64,000 bases of DNA from Flavobacterium cauense R2A-7. GTDB lineage: Bacteria; Bacteroidota; Bacteroidia; Flavobacteriales; Flavobacteriaceae. Where the stretch lies: the NCBI RefSeq assembly GCF_000498475.1, contig NZ_AVBI01000001.1:496001-560000 (forward strand), given 5' to 3'. Below, piece after piece: positions 1 through 9,800 of this stretch (position 1 is its first letter; the number at the start of each line of letters is the position of its first letter). The notes under the pieces were generated by a model. It was not told the origin of the DNA, searched no databases, and saw nothing but the letters and a program-made list of their open reading frames with translations. Both the position numbers and the translations under genes were made by a program.

Positions 1-1
1 T

Positions 2-52
2 TTTGTGGGAGCAGCTTTACAATACGCTTTAGAAAAACACCTCCACAAATAA
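2..52 (+). CDS. C-terminal end of an unidentified protein (cut by window edge)
   Basis: An open frame enters from the left edge and ends at TAA (50-52). It encodes FVGAALQYALEKHLHK. Sixteen residues are too few to name a family. A GC-rich hairpin starts three bases after the stop, which supports this being a real gene end rather than chance. Confidence 0.45.
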   Translation, partial: FVGAALQYALEKHLHK

Positions 53-54
53 AA

Positions 55-86
55 AACCCGCGATTTCTTTGAGAAGACCGCGGGTT
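55..86 (+). terminator. Hairpin after the partial left-edge gene
   Basis: AACCCGCG (55-62) pairs perfectly with CGCGGGTT (79-86) around a 16-nt loop. There is no strong T run afterwards, so it is a weak intrinsic terminator or an mRNA 3'-end structure. It lies between the partial + gene and the convergent lipoprotein gene and could serve both. Confidence 0.55.
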
Positions 87-123
87 GTATAAATAAGCTC
101 CTATTCTTGGAACCGTCAATTCT

Positions 124-644
124 TTAGTTTAATGGCAACAACTCTTCAAGTTTTGCATTACCCCCTAATCCTGGAGGATAAGTTTTATCATGGTTAATAC
201 AAATGCAACTGCTTTTTCATCCCAAGACAATCCTTCGTTAGCATCGAAATAACCACCATATAATGTACCGTTCTCAAAACAGAAAACTCCTTTGTTAACA
301 ATGTTAAGAGTATTGATTTTTACTGTTTTTTGTTCTTTGTTAGTACTTAATGTAATCTTTACGTTTTGCAAAGACACGCCTGCAGGGATTTTAATATCCA
401 ATTTTTGAGCCAAAGGATTACCTTTTACTTTGAATTCAATTGGACCATCTTCTTTCCAATAGCCGTCAAGTTTGTAAACAACTTTTAATACGTCATCTTT
501 TTCGTAAATTGCTTCAAGAACTACAGAATATTGGTCTTTTTCAACAGCAACTTCTTTTTTAGCTTCGTCTTTGTTTGCTTCCTTATCACGTCCGCATGAA
601 GCCAAAACTACTGTTGCTAAAAACAATAAAACTATTTTTTTCAT
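124..644 (-). CDS. Small lipoprotein, apparent -1 frameshift near its 3' end
   Basis: The product starts with a signal peptide and lipobox (LASC, Cys17), so it should be a lipoprotein anchored in the envelope. The following 130 residues are charged and beta-rich; I do not recognise the family. The unbroken frame ends at 165 with an odd tail (MIKLILQD). If the frame slips back one base at the AAAA run (minus strand of 183-186), it continues as TYPPGLGGNAKLEELLPLN and stops at 124-126, which reads like a normal C-terminus. The coordinates given cover this extended version; the uninterrupted ORF is 165-644. A good flavobacterial promoter lies at 664-691. Cause unknown: sequence error, true mutation, or less likely programmed frameshifting. 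Confidence 0.7.
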
Positions 645-663
645 TTTTTTAAAATTTTACACG

Positions 664-691
664 CAAATGTATTATAAAAAACAATACGCAA
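664..691 (-). promoter_or_regulatory. Flavobacterial promoter of the lipoprotein gene
   Basis: On the minus strand TTG (691-689) is followed by 17 bases and TACATTTG (671-664). This fits the Flavobacterium pattern TTG / TAnnTTTG. It lies 20 bp upstream of the lipoprotein start codon. Confidence 0.65.
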
Positions 692-738
692 AAATATTTT
701 TTTTAACTTTTTACATTCACAAAACCTATAAAAAACTA

Positions 739-746
739 TACATTTG
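739..746 (+). promoter_or_regulatory. Flavobacterial -7 element before the glycosyltransferase gene
   Basis: TACATTTG matches TAnnTTTG and ends 21 bp before the ATG at 768. I see no TTG at the expected -33 distance. Because the TTG at 744 falls inside this element, it is unlikely to be a start codon, which favours the ATG at 768. Confidence 0.45.
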
Positions 747-767
747 CGAATCATATTACTTTCTTCC

Positions 768-2000
768 ATGAAGAATTCTACCATAACGGTTTTTACTGCC
801 AATTATTATCCCGAAGATACAGCCATTGGCCTTTATACCACACAATTTGCAAAACATCTTGTAAAAAAAGGGTTTGAGGTAACTGTCGTAACAGGGTTTC
901 CCTATTATCCGCAGTGGAAAATAAAAAACGATTACATCCAACTCCCCGATTTCCATACTGAAAAAATCGACGGATGTACCATACTGCGATACAAACAATA
1001 TGTTCCCAAAAAAGTAAATTTTTCAGGACGAATCCGTCTAATGCTCAGTCTGCTATACGGAACCCTGATCAATTACCGGAAAATCAAATCTTCGGATATT
1101 GTATTCTGTATTGTTCCTTTTACGCTTTCAATTTTCCCCGCAGCTTTGCTTGCCAGAAAAACAAAATCAAAATTATGGGTTCATATTCAGGATTTTGAAT
1201 TTGATTTGGCACTGGAAACCGGGATTCTGAAAAACAATCTTTTCACACGACCGCTAAAAAAAATCATTTTTTGGACAGAGTCCTTTCTGTTAAACCGCGC
1301 CGATGTTGTTAGCAGCATCAGTTATAAAATGCTGGCGAAAATCAATGAAAAATCGGCTGTAAAAAACGTCGCATATTTTCCAAACTGGGTTTCTGCCGAG
1401 AATATTACTCCGCAAAATTATTTACAACACCGTTACATCAATCCGAAAAAATTCACCCTGTTGTATTCCGGTAATGTAGGAGAAAAACAAGATTGGGATT
1501 TCTTTGAAAAGCTTTGTGCTGCTGTAACCGATTCCGAAATCGAAATAGTAATTGTAGGTGACGGCGGTTATTTGGAAACGCTGAAATCACGAATGGAAAA
1601 ACATTCTTTCGTAAAATTTTTCCCTTTGGTGGATTACAGCGAATTGTCCGATTTACTGTGTTCTGCCAACATGCATTTCCTATTTCAGAAAACGGATGTG
1701 GTAGACACCATTATGCCTTCCAAACTCTTGGGAATGATGGCCAGCGCAAGACCATCAATTGTCACAGGAAACAAAGAATCCGAAGTCGCCACCATTCTGG
1801 AAAAATCAAATGGCGGGAAATTTTTCAGCGACAATAGCATTGAAACGGTCTACGCAGAAATTATTCGTTTAAAAAATAATCCTGACACCACAAAACAAAC
1901 CGGGATAAATGCAAGAAATTTTATCTTGGATGCTTTCTCGGAAGACATTATTTTAAACAAAATTACGGCTAAAATCAATGCGACTATCACTGAAAAATAA
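768..2000 (+). CDS. Glycosyltransferase, GT4-like (WcaI-type)
   Basis: A GT-B-fold glycosyltransferase of about 410 residues that should add a sugar to a lipid-linked saccharide at the cytoplasmic membrane. The N-terminus (TVFTANYYPEDTAIGLYT, then KHLVKKGFEVTVVTGFPYYP) is typical of the acceptor-side Rossmann domain of WcaI-like enzymes. YSGNVGEKQDW (about residues 236-246) and VIVGDGG (about 265-271) mark the donor domain, and MPSKLLGMMASARPSIV occupies the usual nucleotide-sugar contact region. I chose the ATG at 768; a TTG at 744 would add eight residues but sits in the promoter. The 3' end overlaps the O-antigen ligase by 23 bp, so the two are translationally coupled. The sugar and acceptor cannot be read from sequence. 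Confidence 0.85.
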   Translation: MKNSTITVFTANYYPEDTAIGLYTTQFAKHLVKKGFEVTVVTGFPYYPQWKIKNDYIQLPDFHTEKIDGCTILRYKQYVPKKVNFSGRIRLMLSLLYGTLINYRKIKSSDIVFCIVPFTLSIFPAALLARKTKSKLWVHIQDFEFDLALETGILKNNLFTRPLKKIIFWTESFLLNRADVVSSISYKMLAKINEKSAVKNVAYFPNWVSAENITPQNYLQHRYINPKKFTLLYSGNVGEKQDWDFFEKLCAAVTDSEIEIVIVGDGGYLETLKSRMEKHSFVKFFPLVDYSELSDLLCSANMHFLFQKTDVVDTIMPSKLLGMMASARPSIVTGNKESEVATILEKSNGGKFFSDNSIETVYAEIIRLKNNPDTTKQTGINARNFILDAFSEDIILNKITAKINATITEK

Positions 2001-3249
2001 TCTGGAAAAAGCGTTTTTGATACTAATCCCGCTTTTGTTCACCTTCCCTTTTTTTAAAGAAAGCCTCTCCACCTTTATTTTTATATTGGTAGCTGTCACC
2101 ACTTTATTGTATACCGTTGCCACTAAAGAATATGCCTTAAAAAATAAAGAGCTGTTGTATTTTACAATCCCTTTTTGGATCATACTGATACGCAGCTTGT
2201 TCGATTTGGGTTACGAAAACAACTTCTCACCGGTAAAAAACGGGTTGTTTTTCTTGTTATTCCCGATAGTTTTCGGCTACATTCCCAAAAAGTTTTTCAC
2301 CGAACAAAAACTTTTGCTTTACTTAACCATTTTAAAAAATATATGTGCCGTAATAGCGATAAGTTACATTCTGATGTTTTTGTATTATTACAATTTTAAT
2401 GATTTTTTTATCTTCAAATACAACATTCCTAAATTCAGGGATTTTGTGTATAATGAAGTCCCTTTTTTTAAAATTCATCCTACTTATTATACCGCTTTTG
2501 TATTTCTGTGTACAGCTTTTTCCTTGGAAAACATTCTGAAAAAAAAGAAGTATTGGGACATTATTTATGTCTTGATTTTTGCAGTCATCACCTTTCTATT
2601 GCTTGTAAAAATTAACATGTTACTGCTTTTTATTTTGATAGGCGGCATGTTGTTGTTTCGATCTTCATTAAATTTGAAACAAAAAGGATTCCTGTTTATA
2701 AGTTTCCTAACCACGGTAGTATTGCTAATAACTTTTGTACCGGGAGTAAAAAACCGATTTACCGAAATGGTAGACAGTTTCAACAAGCCTCCAACAGGAC
2801 TGGCCTATGATTCCACCAATATCCGTATTGCCATTGTAGAGTGCTCTTTGGAATTGGCCGAAAAAAATTACCTGTGGGGCGTTGGATTTTCAAACTTGGG
2901 TCCGGCTCTTGAAAACTGCTTTTCTAAAAATTACGACAGCAATTTCTATCTCGAAAATACCTATTTAACACACAACTACTATTTTTATATCTTTATTTCC
3001 AGCGGGATACTTGGTGCATTATTCCTTGCATTGTTTTTGTTTAAATTACTGAAAGCAGTGCGTCGTATCAATATATTTTTACTGACGGTTACAATTGGTA
3101 ATGTTTTAATTTTAAACCTTTCCGAAGACTTCTTTTACAGACATTACGGCTTGTTTTTCTTTTGCTTAATCTTGTTCTCCTTCTTTAAGTTAAAAGAAAA
3201 CACCTATCCTTCGGAACAAACAGTTCTGACTCAAAATACGATTCCTTAA
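1978..3249 (+). CDS. O-antigen ligase / Wzy-type membrane protein
   Basis: A polytopic membrane protein of 423 residues with about ten hydrophobic segments and a large extracytoplasmic loop near residues 255-330, the layout of the Wzy_C (O-antigen ligase/polymerase) family. The loop contains PGVKNRFTEMVDSFNKPPTG and NIRIAIVECSLELAEKNYLWGVGF, matching the family pattern in which R, W and G residues precede the H-rich loop (TYLTHNYYFYIF). Such proteins polymerise O-units or ligate them to lipid A-core in the periplasm. It overlaps the glycosyltransferase gene upstream and ends the short operon. Ligase versus polymerase cannot be decided from sequence alone. Confidence 0.8.
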   Translation: MRLSLKNNLEKAFLILIPLLFTFPFFKESLSTFIFILVAVTTLLYTVATKEYALKNKELLYFTIPFWIILIRSLFDLGYENNFSPVKNGLFFLLFPIVFGYIPKKFFTEQKLLLYLTILKNICAVIAISYILMFLYYYNFNDFFIFKYNIPKFRDFVYNEVPFFKIHPTYYTAFVFLCTAFSLENILKKKKYWDIIYVLIFAVITFLLLVKINMLLLFILIGGMLLFRSSLNLKQKGFLFISFLTTVVLLITFVPGVKNRFTEMVDSFNKPPTGLAYDSTNIRIAIVECSLELAEKNYLWGVGFSNLGPALENCFSKNYDSNFYLENTYLTHNYYFYIFISSGILGALFLALFLFKLLKAVRRINIFLLTVTIGNVLILNLSEDFFYRHYGLFFFCLILFSFFKLKENTYPSEQTVLTQNTIP

Positions 3250-3382
3250 AAATTACCCTTTAAGAATACAATTTAACCTTACGACTGTCTTTCATCGTCT
3301 ATATCCCCATTTGACCGAAAAAAAGAACAACTCCAACAGATAATAAATAAATTTATATGTTTAATTATCAATAGGTTGTGTT

Positions 3383-6300
3383 ATGAAATCGATATTTACG
3401 CTGCTCGCCCCCACCTTGTTGTTTATTGCAAATCCTACTTATTCACAAAGCATTACCATAAACGAAATCCTTTCATCCAACACTACGGTCAATCAGGACG
3501 AAGACGGCAGTTATGAAGACTGGGTTGAAATTTACAATTATGGGGCTTCGGCCGTAAACTTAAACGGTTTCGGACTCTCGGATGATGTCACCTTACCCCA
3601 CAAATGGAGTTTCCCTGCAGTGACGTTAAATGCGGGACAGTATTTATTGGTTTGGTGTTCCGACAAAAACAAAACCGTCGTCGGAAGTCCGCTGCACACC
3701 AATTTTAAAATCGGGGCTGCAGGAGAAACGCTGTACCTTACCAATCAGTCCTCAGGTACTTTAGCCACTTTCCCTGCTGTCGCTTTACAGGCTAATATTT
3801 CTTACGGTAAAGTCCCTAACGGAACCGGTAGTTATTTTTATTTCAACGTTCCCACGCCAGGACAACCTAACACCTCAACAGCTTATACCGACGCTTTAAC
3901 TCCACCCGTATTTTCTCAGGCTTCCGGGTTTTATACTTCCGGATTTAACTTGAGCCTGTCCAATCCGACTGCGGGCACCTCCATCATATACACCTTAGAC
4001 GGCTCCGATCCAGATCCCAACAATCTGAGCGGAACAACCTACTCCTATAAAAACAGTTATGCCGAATTGGCCGGACAATCGGGCGGACCAATGCTGCAAA
4101 ACAGTTTCCGGTCGTTTACTTACAGCGCACCAATATCCTTAACAAACCGATCGTCGCTTCCCAACAAACTGGCAGCAATATCATCTACGCATCACAATGT
4201 CCCTTTCTATATTCCTGCCAATCCAATTTTTAAAGGAACAGTAGTGCGGGCTAAAACCATTAAATCCGGAGCAATTCCCAGTAAAACGGTAACAAAAACT
4301 TTTTTCATTACCCCTTCGGGAAGCGGTGAATTTTCGTTACCGGTAGCTTCATTAAGTTTGAGTGAAAACAAACTTTTCGATTACAACAACGGAATCTTTG
4401 TTGCCGGCGCTTTATTCGATGGTTGGCGTGCCGCTAATCCAACGGTAGACGCAGACGAATACAACTTTGATGCAAATTTTCGGCTTTCTGGAGACACTTC
4501 GGAACGCAATGGCAACTTCAGTTACTTTGTGAATGGTGCTGAAGTAGTCAATCAGGACATTGGAATTCGGATCAACGGCGGATCAACGCGCGCATGGCAA
4601 AGCAAATCCTTCCGATTGGTTGCCCGGTCGGATTACGGAAACGAAAGTTTTAATTATCCTTTTTTTAATGGGGAAAGCCTTTCCGTTTTCAATCGTCTGA
4701 TTCTTCGAAACGCCGGTGGTGATTTCTTCGATACCAAATACCGGGATGCACTGGCCGATGAATTAATGAAAGGAACCGGCATGGAAACCCAAGCTTATCA
4801 GCCCACAATCACCTTTGTTAATGGGGAATATTGGGGAATTCTGAATCTAAGAGAACGTTTTGATAAATACTATTTTAAAAATGTATGCGGTATCGGAGAA
4901 ACCGAATTGGATTTGTTGGAAGACGATTTAAGAGCGACCGAAGGCGACCGGGTTCATTACGATAATATGGCGGCGTTTTTAACTAACAACAGTTTGGCCA
5001 TAGCTGCAAATTTCGACTATATAAAAACACAAATGGATGTCGACAATATGCGGGATTACTACATTGCCAACATCTATTATGACAATACCGACTGGCCCGG
5101 ATGGAATACACTTTTCTGGAGAAAACGAACCGCTTCTTACAATCCGAACGCATTGTACGGACTCGACGGACGCTGGCGTGCAGCCATGAAAGACAACGAC
5201 GACTGTTTCGGACTGGCCGTTGGCGTAAACAACCACAATAATTTAGCCGTTGCAACCGATCCCAACGGACCATCTTACCCCAATCCGCCGGAATCGACGT
5301 TAATCTTAAGAAGTCTGTTGGCCAATCCAACATTTAAAAATGATTTCATCAACCGCTTTGCCGATTTAATGAATACTTATTATCTCCCAAGTCGCTTTAT
5401 TGCCGTTTCCACCGCCATGAAAAATAAAATTCAACCGGAAATGCAGGAGCACCTGGACCGATGGAAAGCCACCGATTACGGCTGGTGGGAAGAAAGTATC
5501 AATTTAGTACACGATTTTGCCAACCAACGTCCTAATTATCAACGACAACACATCCGACAAAAATTTGGCATCAACAGTAATATCAATGCGACTTTAGATG
5601 TCTCGGATGCAGCACATGGGTATGTTAAAATCAATACTATCGATATTTTACCTTCCACACCGGGGGTAGCCGCCAACCCTTATCCTTGGACCGGCGTTTA
5701 TTTCCACAATATTCCGGTAAAAATAAAAGCGATACCGCTACCAGGATATGCCTTCAGTTATTGGAGTGGCGCTTCGAGCAGTACTTCGGCGGAAATTACA
5801 ATCACTCCGACTTCTAATTTTTCGCTTACCGCTCATTTCATTCCTTCGGGCAATCCAAGTACTCCGGTTCCGATGTTTTTTTGGATGATGAACGATGCCA
5901 TTCCAAACGATGTGCCATTGGAAACGCTTAATTCCAGTTACGAAGTCGCTACCGAAGGGGTGATTCAATACCAATCCTGTCTGGTGGGGTATCCGTTTAC
6001 CAGTGCAAGTCCAAGTTATCATCATGCCGCCATGGAAAGACGCAACAGCCCTACTCCGTTAAATTATATGCCTTCGGCCAACGGTAATATCACTTATGAA
6101 CTTTCCGGAATGAAAGGGTTACAAATCAAACAGCCCTTCCAAAGCGGAGGATTGCAAAACACCCTGATTTTTAATCTATCGACACAAAACTACAAGGACA
6201 TCAAATTCGCATTTGCCGTTTTAGATGAAGGAGCTGCTACCGGAGTTACACTGGAATATGCCACAAACGCCGGCGCACCGGTTTGGACAACGGCCGGAAT

Positions 6301-6739
6301 GACTGCGAGTTCTTTTCCGATTACTACCACCTATCAACGCATTGAAGCCGATTTGAAATCCATCGCCACGGTAAATAACAATCCGAATTTTAAAATACGG
6401 CTTCGTTTTACCGGACCGAACATGACGGCCGATACCGGAGCAAGGGTTACTTTCAATAATATTAGTTTGGAAGGTACGCAGCAAACCCTTTCCACAGAGG
6501 AAAACACCCTTTCCGGTTTTATCGTTTATCCGAATCCGGTTACGGATGTCGTTCATATCGCCCATCCTTTAAAAAACACCTTGTTCAATTACAAAATTTA
6601 CGGAATAGACGGTAAAGTGGTTTTAAAGGGAACACTTACGGATGATGAAATTAATCTTTCGCAATTAACGGCAGGTATTTACCTGTTACAATTAGATGGA
6701 GAAGGAAAAACCGAAACCAAAAAAATACTGAAACGATAA
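3383..6739 (+). CDS. Secreted CotH-kinase/lamin-tail-domain protein with T9SS tail (copy 1)
   Basis: A modular exported protein of 1,118 residues. After a signal peptide (1-22, TYSQ) come a lamin-tail-like domain (about 23-140, ITINEILSSN and EDWVEIYN), a chitobiase C-terminal-like module (about 195-310, SIIYTLDGSDPD), a CotH-kinase-like region (about 320-700, with RNAGGDFFDTKYRDAL, NGEYWGILNLRERFDKYYF and DGRWRAAMKDNDDCFG), an InlB/Flg_new-like beta repeat (about 760-830, GYAFSYWSGA), a jelly-roll-like module, and a C-terminal type A T9SS sorting domain (about 1040-1118, VYPNPVTDVVHI to KKILKR). It should leave through the Sec and type IX systems to the cell surface. CotH-family proteins are atypical protein kinases in spore formers; the substrate here is unknown. 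The next gene is a full-length paralogue. Confidence 0.85.
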   Translation: MKSIFTLLAPTLLFIANPTYSQSITINEILSSNTTVNQDEDGSYEDWVEIYNYGASAVNLNGFGLSDDVTLPHKWSFPAVTLNAGQYLLVWCSDKNKTVVGSPLHTNFKIGAAGETLYLTNQSSGTLATFPAVALQANISYGKVPNGTGSYFYFNVPTPGQPNTSTAYTDALTPPVFSQASGFYTSGFNLSLSNPTAGTSIIYTLDGSDPDPNNLSGTTYSYKNSYAELAGQSGGPMLQNSFRSFTYSAPISLTNRSSLPNKLAAISSTHHNVPFYIPANPIFKGTVVRAKTIKSGAIPSKTVTKTFFITPSGSGEFSLPVASLSLSENKLFDYNNGIFVAGALFDGWRAANPTVDADEYNFDANFRLSGDTSERNGNFSYFVNGAEVVNQDIGIRINGGSTRAWQSKSFRLVARSDYGNESFNYPFFNGESLSVFNRLILRNAGGDFFDTKYRDALADELMKGTGMETQAYQPTITFVNGEYWGILNLRERFDKYYFKNVCGIGETELDLLEDDLRATEGDRVHYDNMAAFLTNNSLAIAANFDYIKTQMDVDNMRDYYIANIYYDNTDWPGWNTLFWRKRTASYNPNALYGLDGRWRAAMKDNDDCFGLAVGVNNHNNLAVATDPNGPSYPNPPESTLILRSLLANPTFKNDFINRFADLMNTYYLPSRFIAVSTAMKNKIQPEMQEHLDRWKATDYGWWEESINLVHDFANQRPNYQRQHIRQKFGINSNINATLDVSDAAHGYVKINTIDILPSTPGVAANPYPWTGVYFHNIPVKIKAIPLPGYAFSYWSGASSSTSAEITITPTSNFSLTAHFIPSGNPSTPVPMFFWMMNDAIPNDVPLETLNSSYEVATEGVIQYQSCLVGYPFTSASPSYHHAAMERRNSPTPLNYMPSANGNITYELSGMKGLQIKQPFQSGGLQNTLIFNLSTQNYKDIKFAFAVLDEGAATGVTLEYATNAGAPVWTTAGMTASSFPITTTYQRIEADLKSIATVNNNPNFKIRLRFTGPNMTADTGARVTFNNISLEGTQQTLSTEENTLSGFIVYPNPVTDVVHIAHPLKNTLFNYKIYGIDGKVVLKGTLTDDEINLSQLTAGIYLLQLDGEGKTETKKILKR

Positions 6740-6890
6740 TTCGGATGATTTGCATTTCAAAACGAAGTGCTTGAAAATACCTGTTTATTACCTCTTAAAA
6801 CTGCATTTGTAAAGCTTTGCATTATCGGATTTACTGTTTCCATTAGGGTGATAATAAGGTTGTCAGTTACCTTGATAAAACGTATTACTC

Positions 6891-9800
6891 ATGAAAAAAA
6901 ATACATTTTGGACACTAACCGTTTTGGTTGTTCTAAGTATGAATCCGCTATTTGCGCAAAATATCGTTATTAACGAAATCCTAACCTCAAACACTTCATC
7001 CATAACCGATGAAGACGGAAGTCATGAGGATTGGATGGAATTGTATAACAATAGCGCCGTTCCTGTAAATCTGTTGGGATACGGACTGACAGATGATCCT
7101 TTGTTATTGTTTAAGTGGACGTTTCCTAATGTAACACTAAACCCCGGGCAATACCTTTTGGTCTGGGCTTCGGATAAAAACCGCACGGTCGTGGGAAGTC
7201 CGCTACACACCAACTTCAAAATCGGTGCCGGAGGAGAAACGTTGGTATTAACGAATGCCTCAGGAATCAATGTCGATACTGTTTCGCCGGTAAGTTTACA
7301 AAGCGACCTCTCTTATGGACGGTTACCCAACGGTACCGGTTCGTTCGTTTTTTTTGGTTCGCCAACACCAAATGCTGCCAACACCACTACAGGATATTCG
7401 CAAGCATTGAGTCCGCCTTTGTTTTCACACAACTCGGCATTCACCACAACCGGTTTTAATCTTTCCATTTCCTCTCCTGATGTGGGAACTACCATTTTGT
7501 ACACTTTAGACGGTTCGGAACCTGATGAAAACAACTTGTCCGGAACCACTTATTCCTATAAAAAAAGTTATCCCGAAGAGCCCGGCCAACCATTTGGTCC
7601 ATTCTTTCAATACAACTTCCAAACATTGCAATATTCTGCACCGATTCCCATTAGCGACCGGTCTTCACTGCCCAACAAACTTGCCAACATTTCCACCACC
7701 TTTGATTATGCACCGGAATATTTTCCTAACGGTCCGATCTTTAAAAGCACGGTAGTTAAAGCAAAAACCATCAAATCGGGAGCTTTGGCCAGTAAGACCG
7801 TTACCCGAAACTATTTTGTTTCGCCACAAGGAACCAATCGTTTTACCCTTCCGGTCGTTTCATTAAGTTTTGATGAAAATGATTTTTACGATTATACCGA
7901 TGGCATTTCGGTAGCGGGCATTGATTTTGATAACTGGCGCATTGCCAATCCGACCGAGGAAACCAATGAAAACCTCGGTAATTTCAACCGATCCGGAGAT
8001 TTGTATGAACGACCGGCTAACTTTAATTATTTTGTTAACGGTCAGGAAGTGATTAATCAAAAAGTCGGTTTGCGAATTCACGGCGATTATTCCAGACTGT
8101 ACCCCAGCAAATCGATGCGTGTTTACGCTCGATCTTCCTATGGAAAAGACAAATTGGAATATCCTTTTTTTTCCGATGAACCCTATACCGCTTATGAACG
8201 CATGGTCGTAAAAAATGCGGGTGGCGATTTTTACAATACCATGTTTAGAGATGCTTTGTGCAACGAACTCGTGAAAGATTTACGCATGGAAACCGAAGCG
8301 CATAAACAGGTCATCACTTTTATTAACGGGGAATATTGGGGAATTTTAGCCCTACGTGAACGCTACGACAACAATTATTTCAGTTTGGTGTACAATTTTC
8401 CTTCCGATGGGGTTGACTTATTGGAAAACCAAGGAACCGTTAAAGAAGGTGATAATATTGATTACACTTCGTATTTCAACTATATTCAAAACAACGATTT
8501 ATCCCTGCCTGCCAATTACACTTACATTCAAACCCGAATGGATACGGATAATTTCATGGACTATTACATCAGCAACATCTTTTTTAATAACGATGATTGG
8601 GTAACCAACAATGTGGTATACTGGCGCAAAAGAACCGCAGGCTATCAACCCAATGCTCCTTATGGTCATGACGGACGCTGGCGTTGGGCATTTCATGACG
8701 TAACCAGTACTTTTGGCCATCCCGAATTCAACACCTTAGCCGATGCCACCACCACGGATGACAGCGTGCACCATCTTTGGTCGACACTCATTCTTCGCAA
8801 ACTTTTGGCGAATGACACTTTCAAAATTGCCTTCATTAACCGATTTGCCGATTTGATGAATACCAATTTCCTTTCCAGCCGAATAGTAGCACAAATTGAT
8901 GCCATGGCGGCAGTCATCGCGCCGGAAATGAACGATCAGTATTTCCGTTGGAAAGGTCCCGTAGACGATGGCGACTGGCAATACCATTTAAACCAAGAAA
9001 AGGCCTTTGCGAATCAGCGACCAAGTTATCAAAGACAGCACATCCGACAAAAATTCGGTATCAGCAGTAATATCAATGCTACGCTAAATGTATCTGATAT
9101 CGCACAGGGATACATCAAAATGAATACTATCGCCATTAAAGACGGTACACCGGGCCTCTCTGGAAATCCATATCCTTGGACCGGAATTTATTTTCACAAT
9201 ATTCCAGTAACATTAAAAGCAGTGGCACTTCCGGGTTATCAGTTCAGTCATTGGAGCGGTGCCTCCAACAGTACCAATGCAGAAATTACCATTACGCCCA
9301 ACAATGATTTTTCGGTTACCGCGCATTTCACTCCTTCCGGAAATAATGAAACCCCGGAAGTCATGTATTTTTGGATGATGGACAGCGCCATTGCCAATAA
9401 TGTTCCTCTAACAAGCATTGCTTCTACTTTCGAACTGGCTTCAGAAGGAACCTTACAATACCAGTCCTGTCTAATCGGTTATCCATTTGACAGTTCCAAT
9501 CCGAACTGGCGAAAAGCCTCTATGGAACGACGCAACAGCCCTACCCCATTAAACTATCTTCCCGAAGCCAACGGAAACATTGACTACCTGAATTCTAACA
9601 TGCGTGGAATTCAAATCAAACAGCCTTTCCAGAATAGCGGGTTGGAAAACACCCTGATCTTTCAGTTTTCTACCAGTGGACATAAAAACATCAAGTTTGC
9701 ATTTGCCGTTTTGGATGAAGGAGCGGCCACCGGTATCACCATCGATTATGCCACAAATGCCGGAAGTCCCAACTGGACAACAACCGGATTGACTCCAAAT

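Noticed and set aside
744..767. TTG start extending the glycosyltransferase by eight residues
   Set aside because: The TTG is part of a TACATTTG promoter element and the family normally starts at the ATG at 768.
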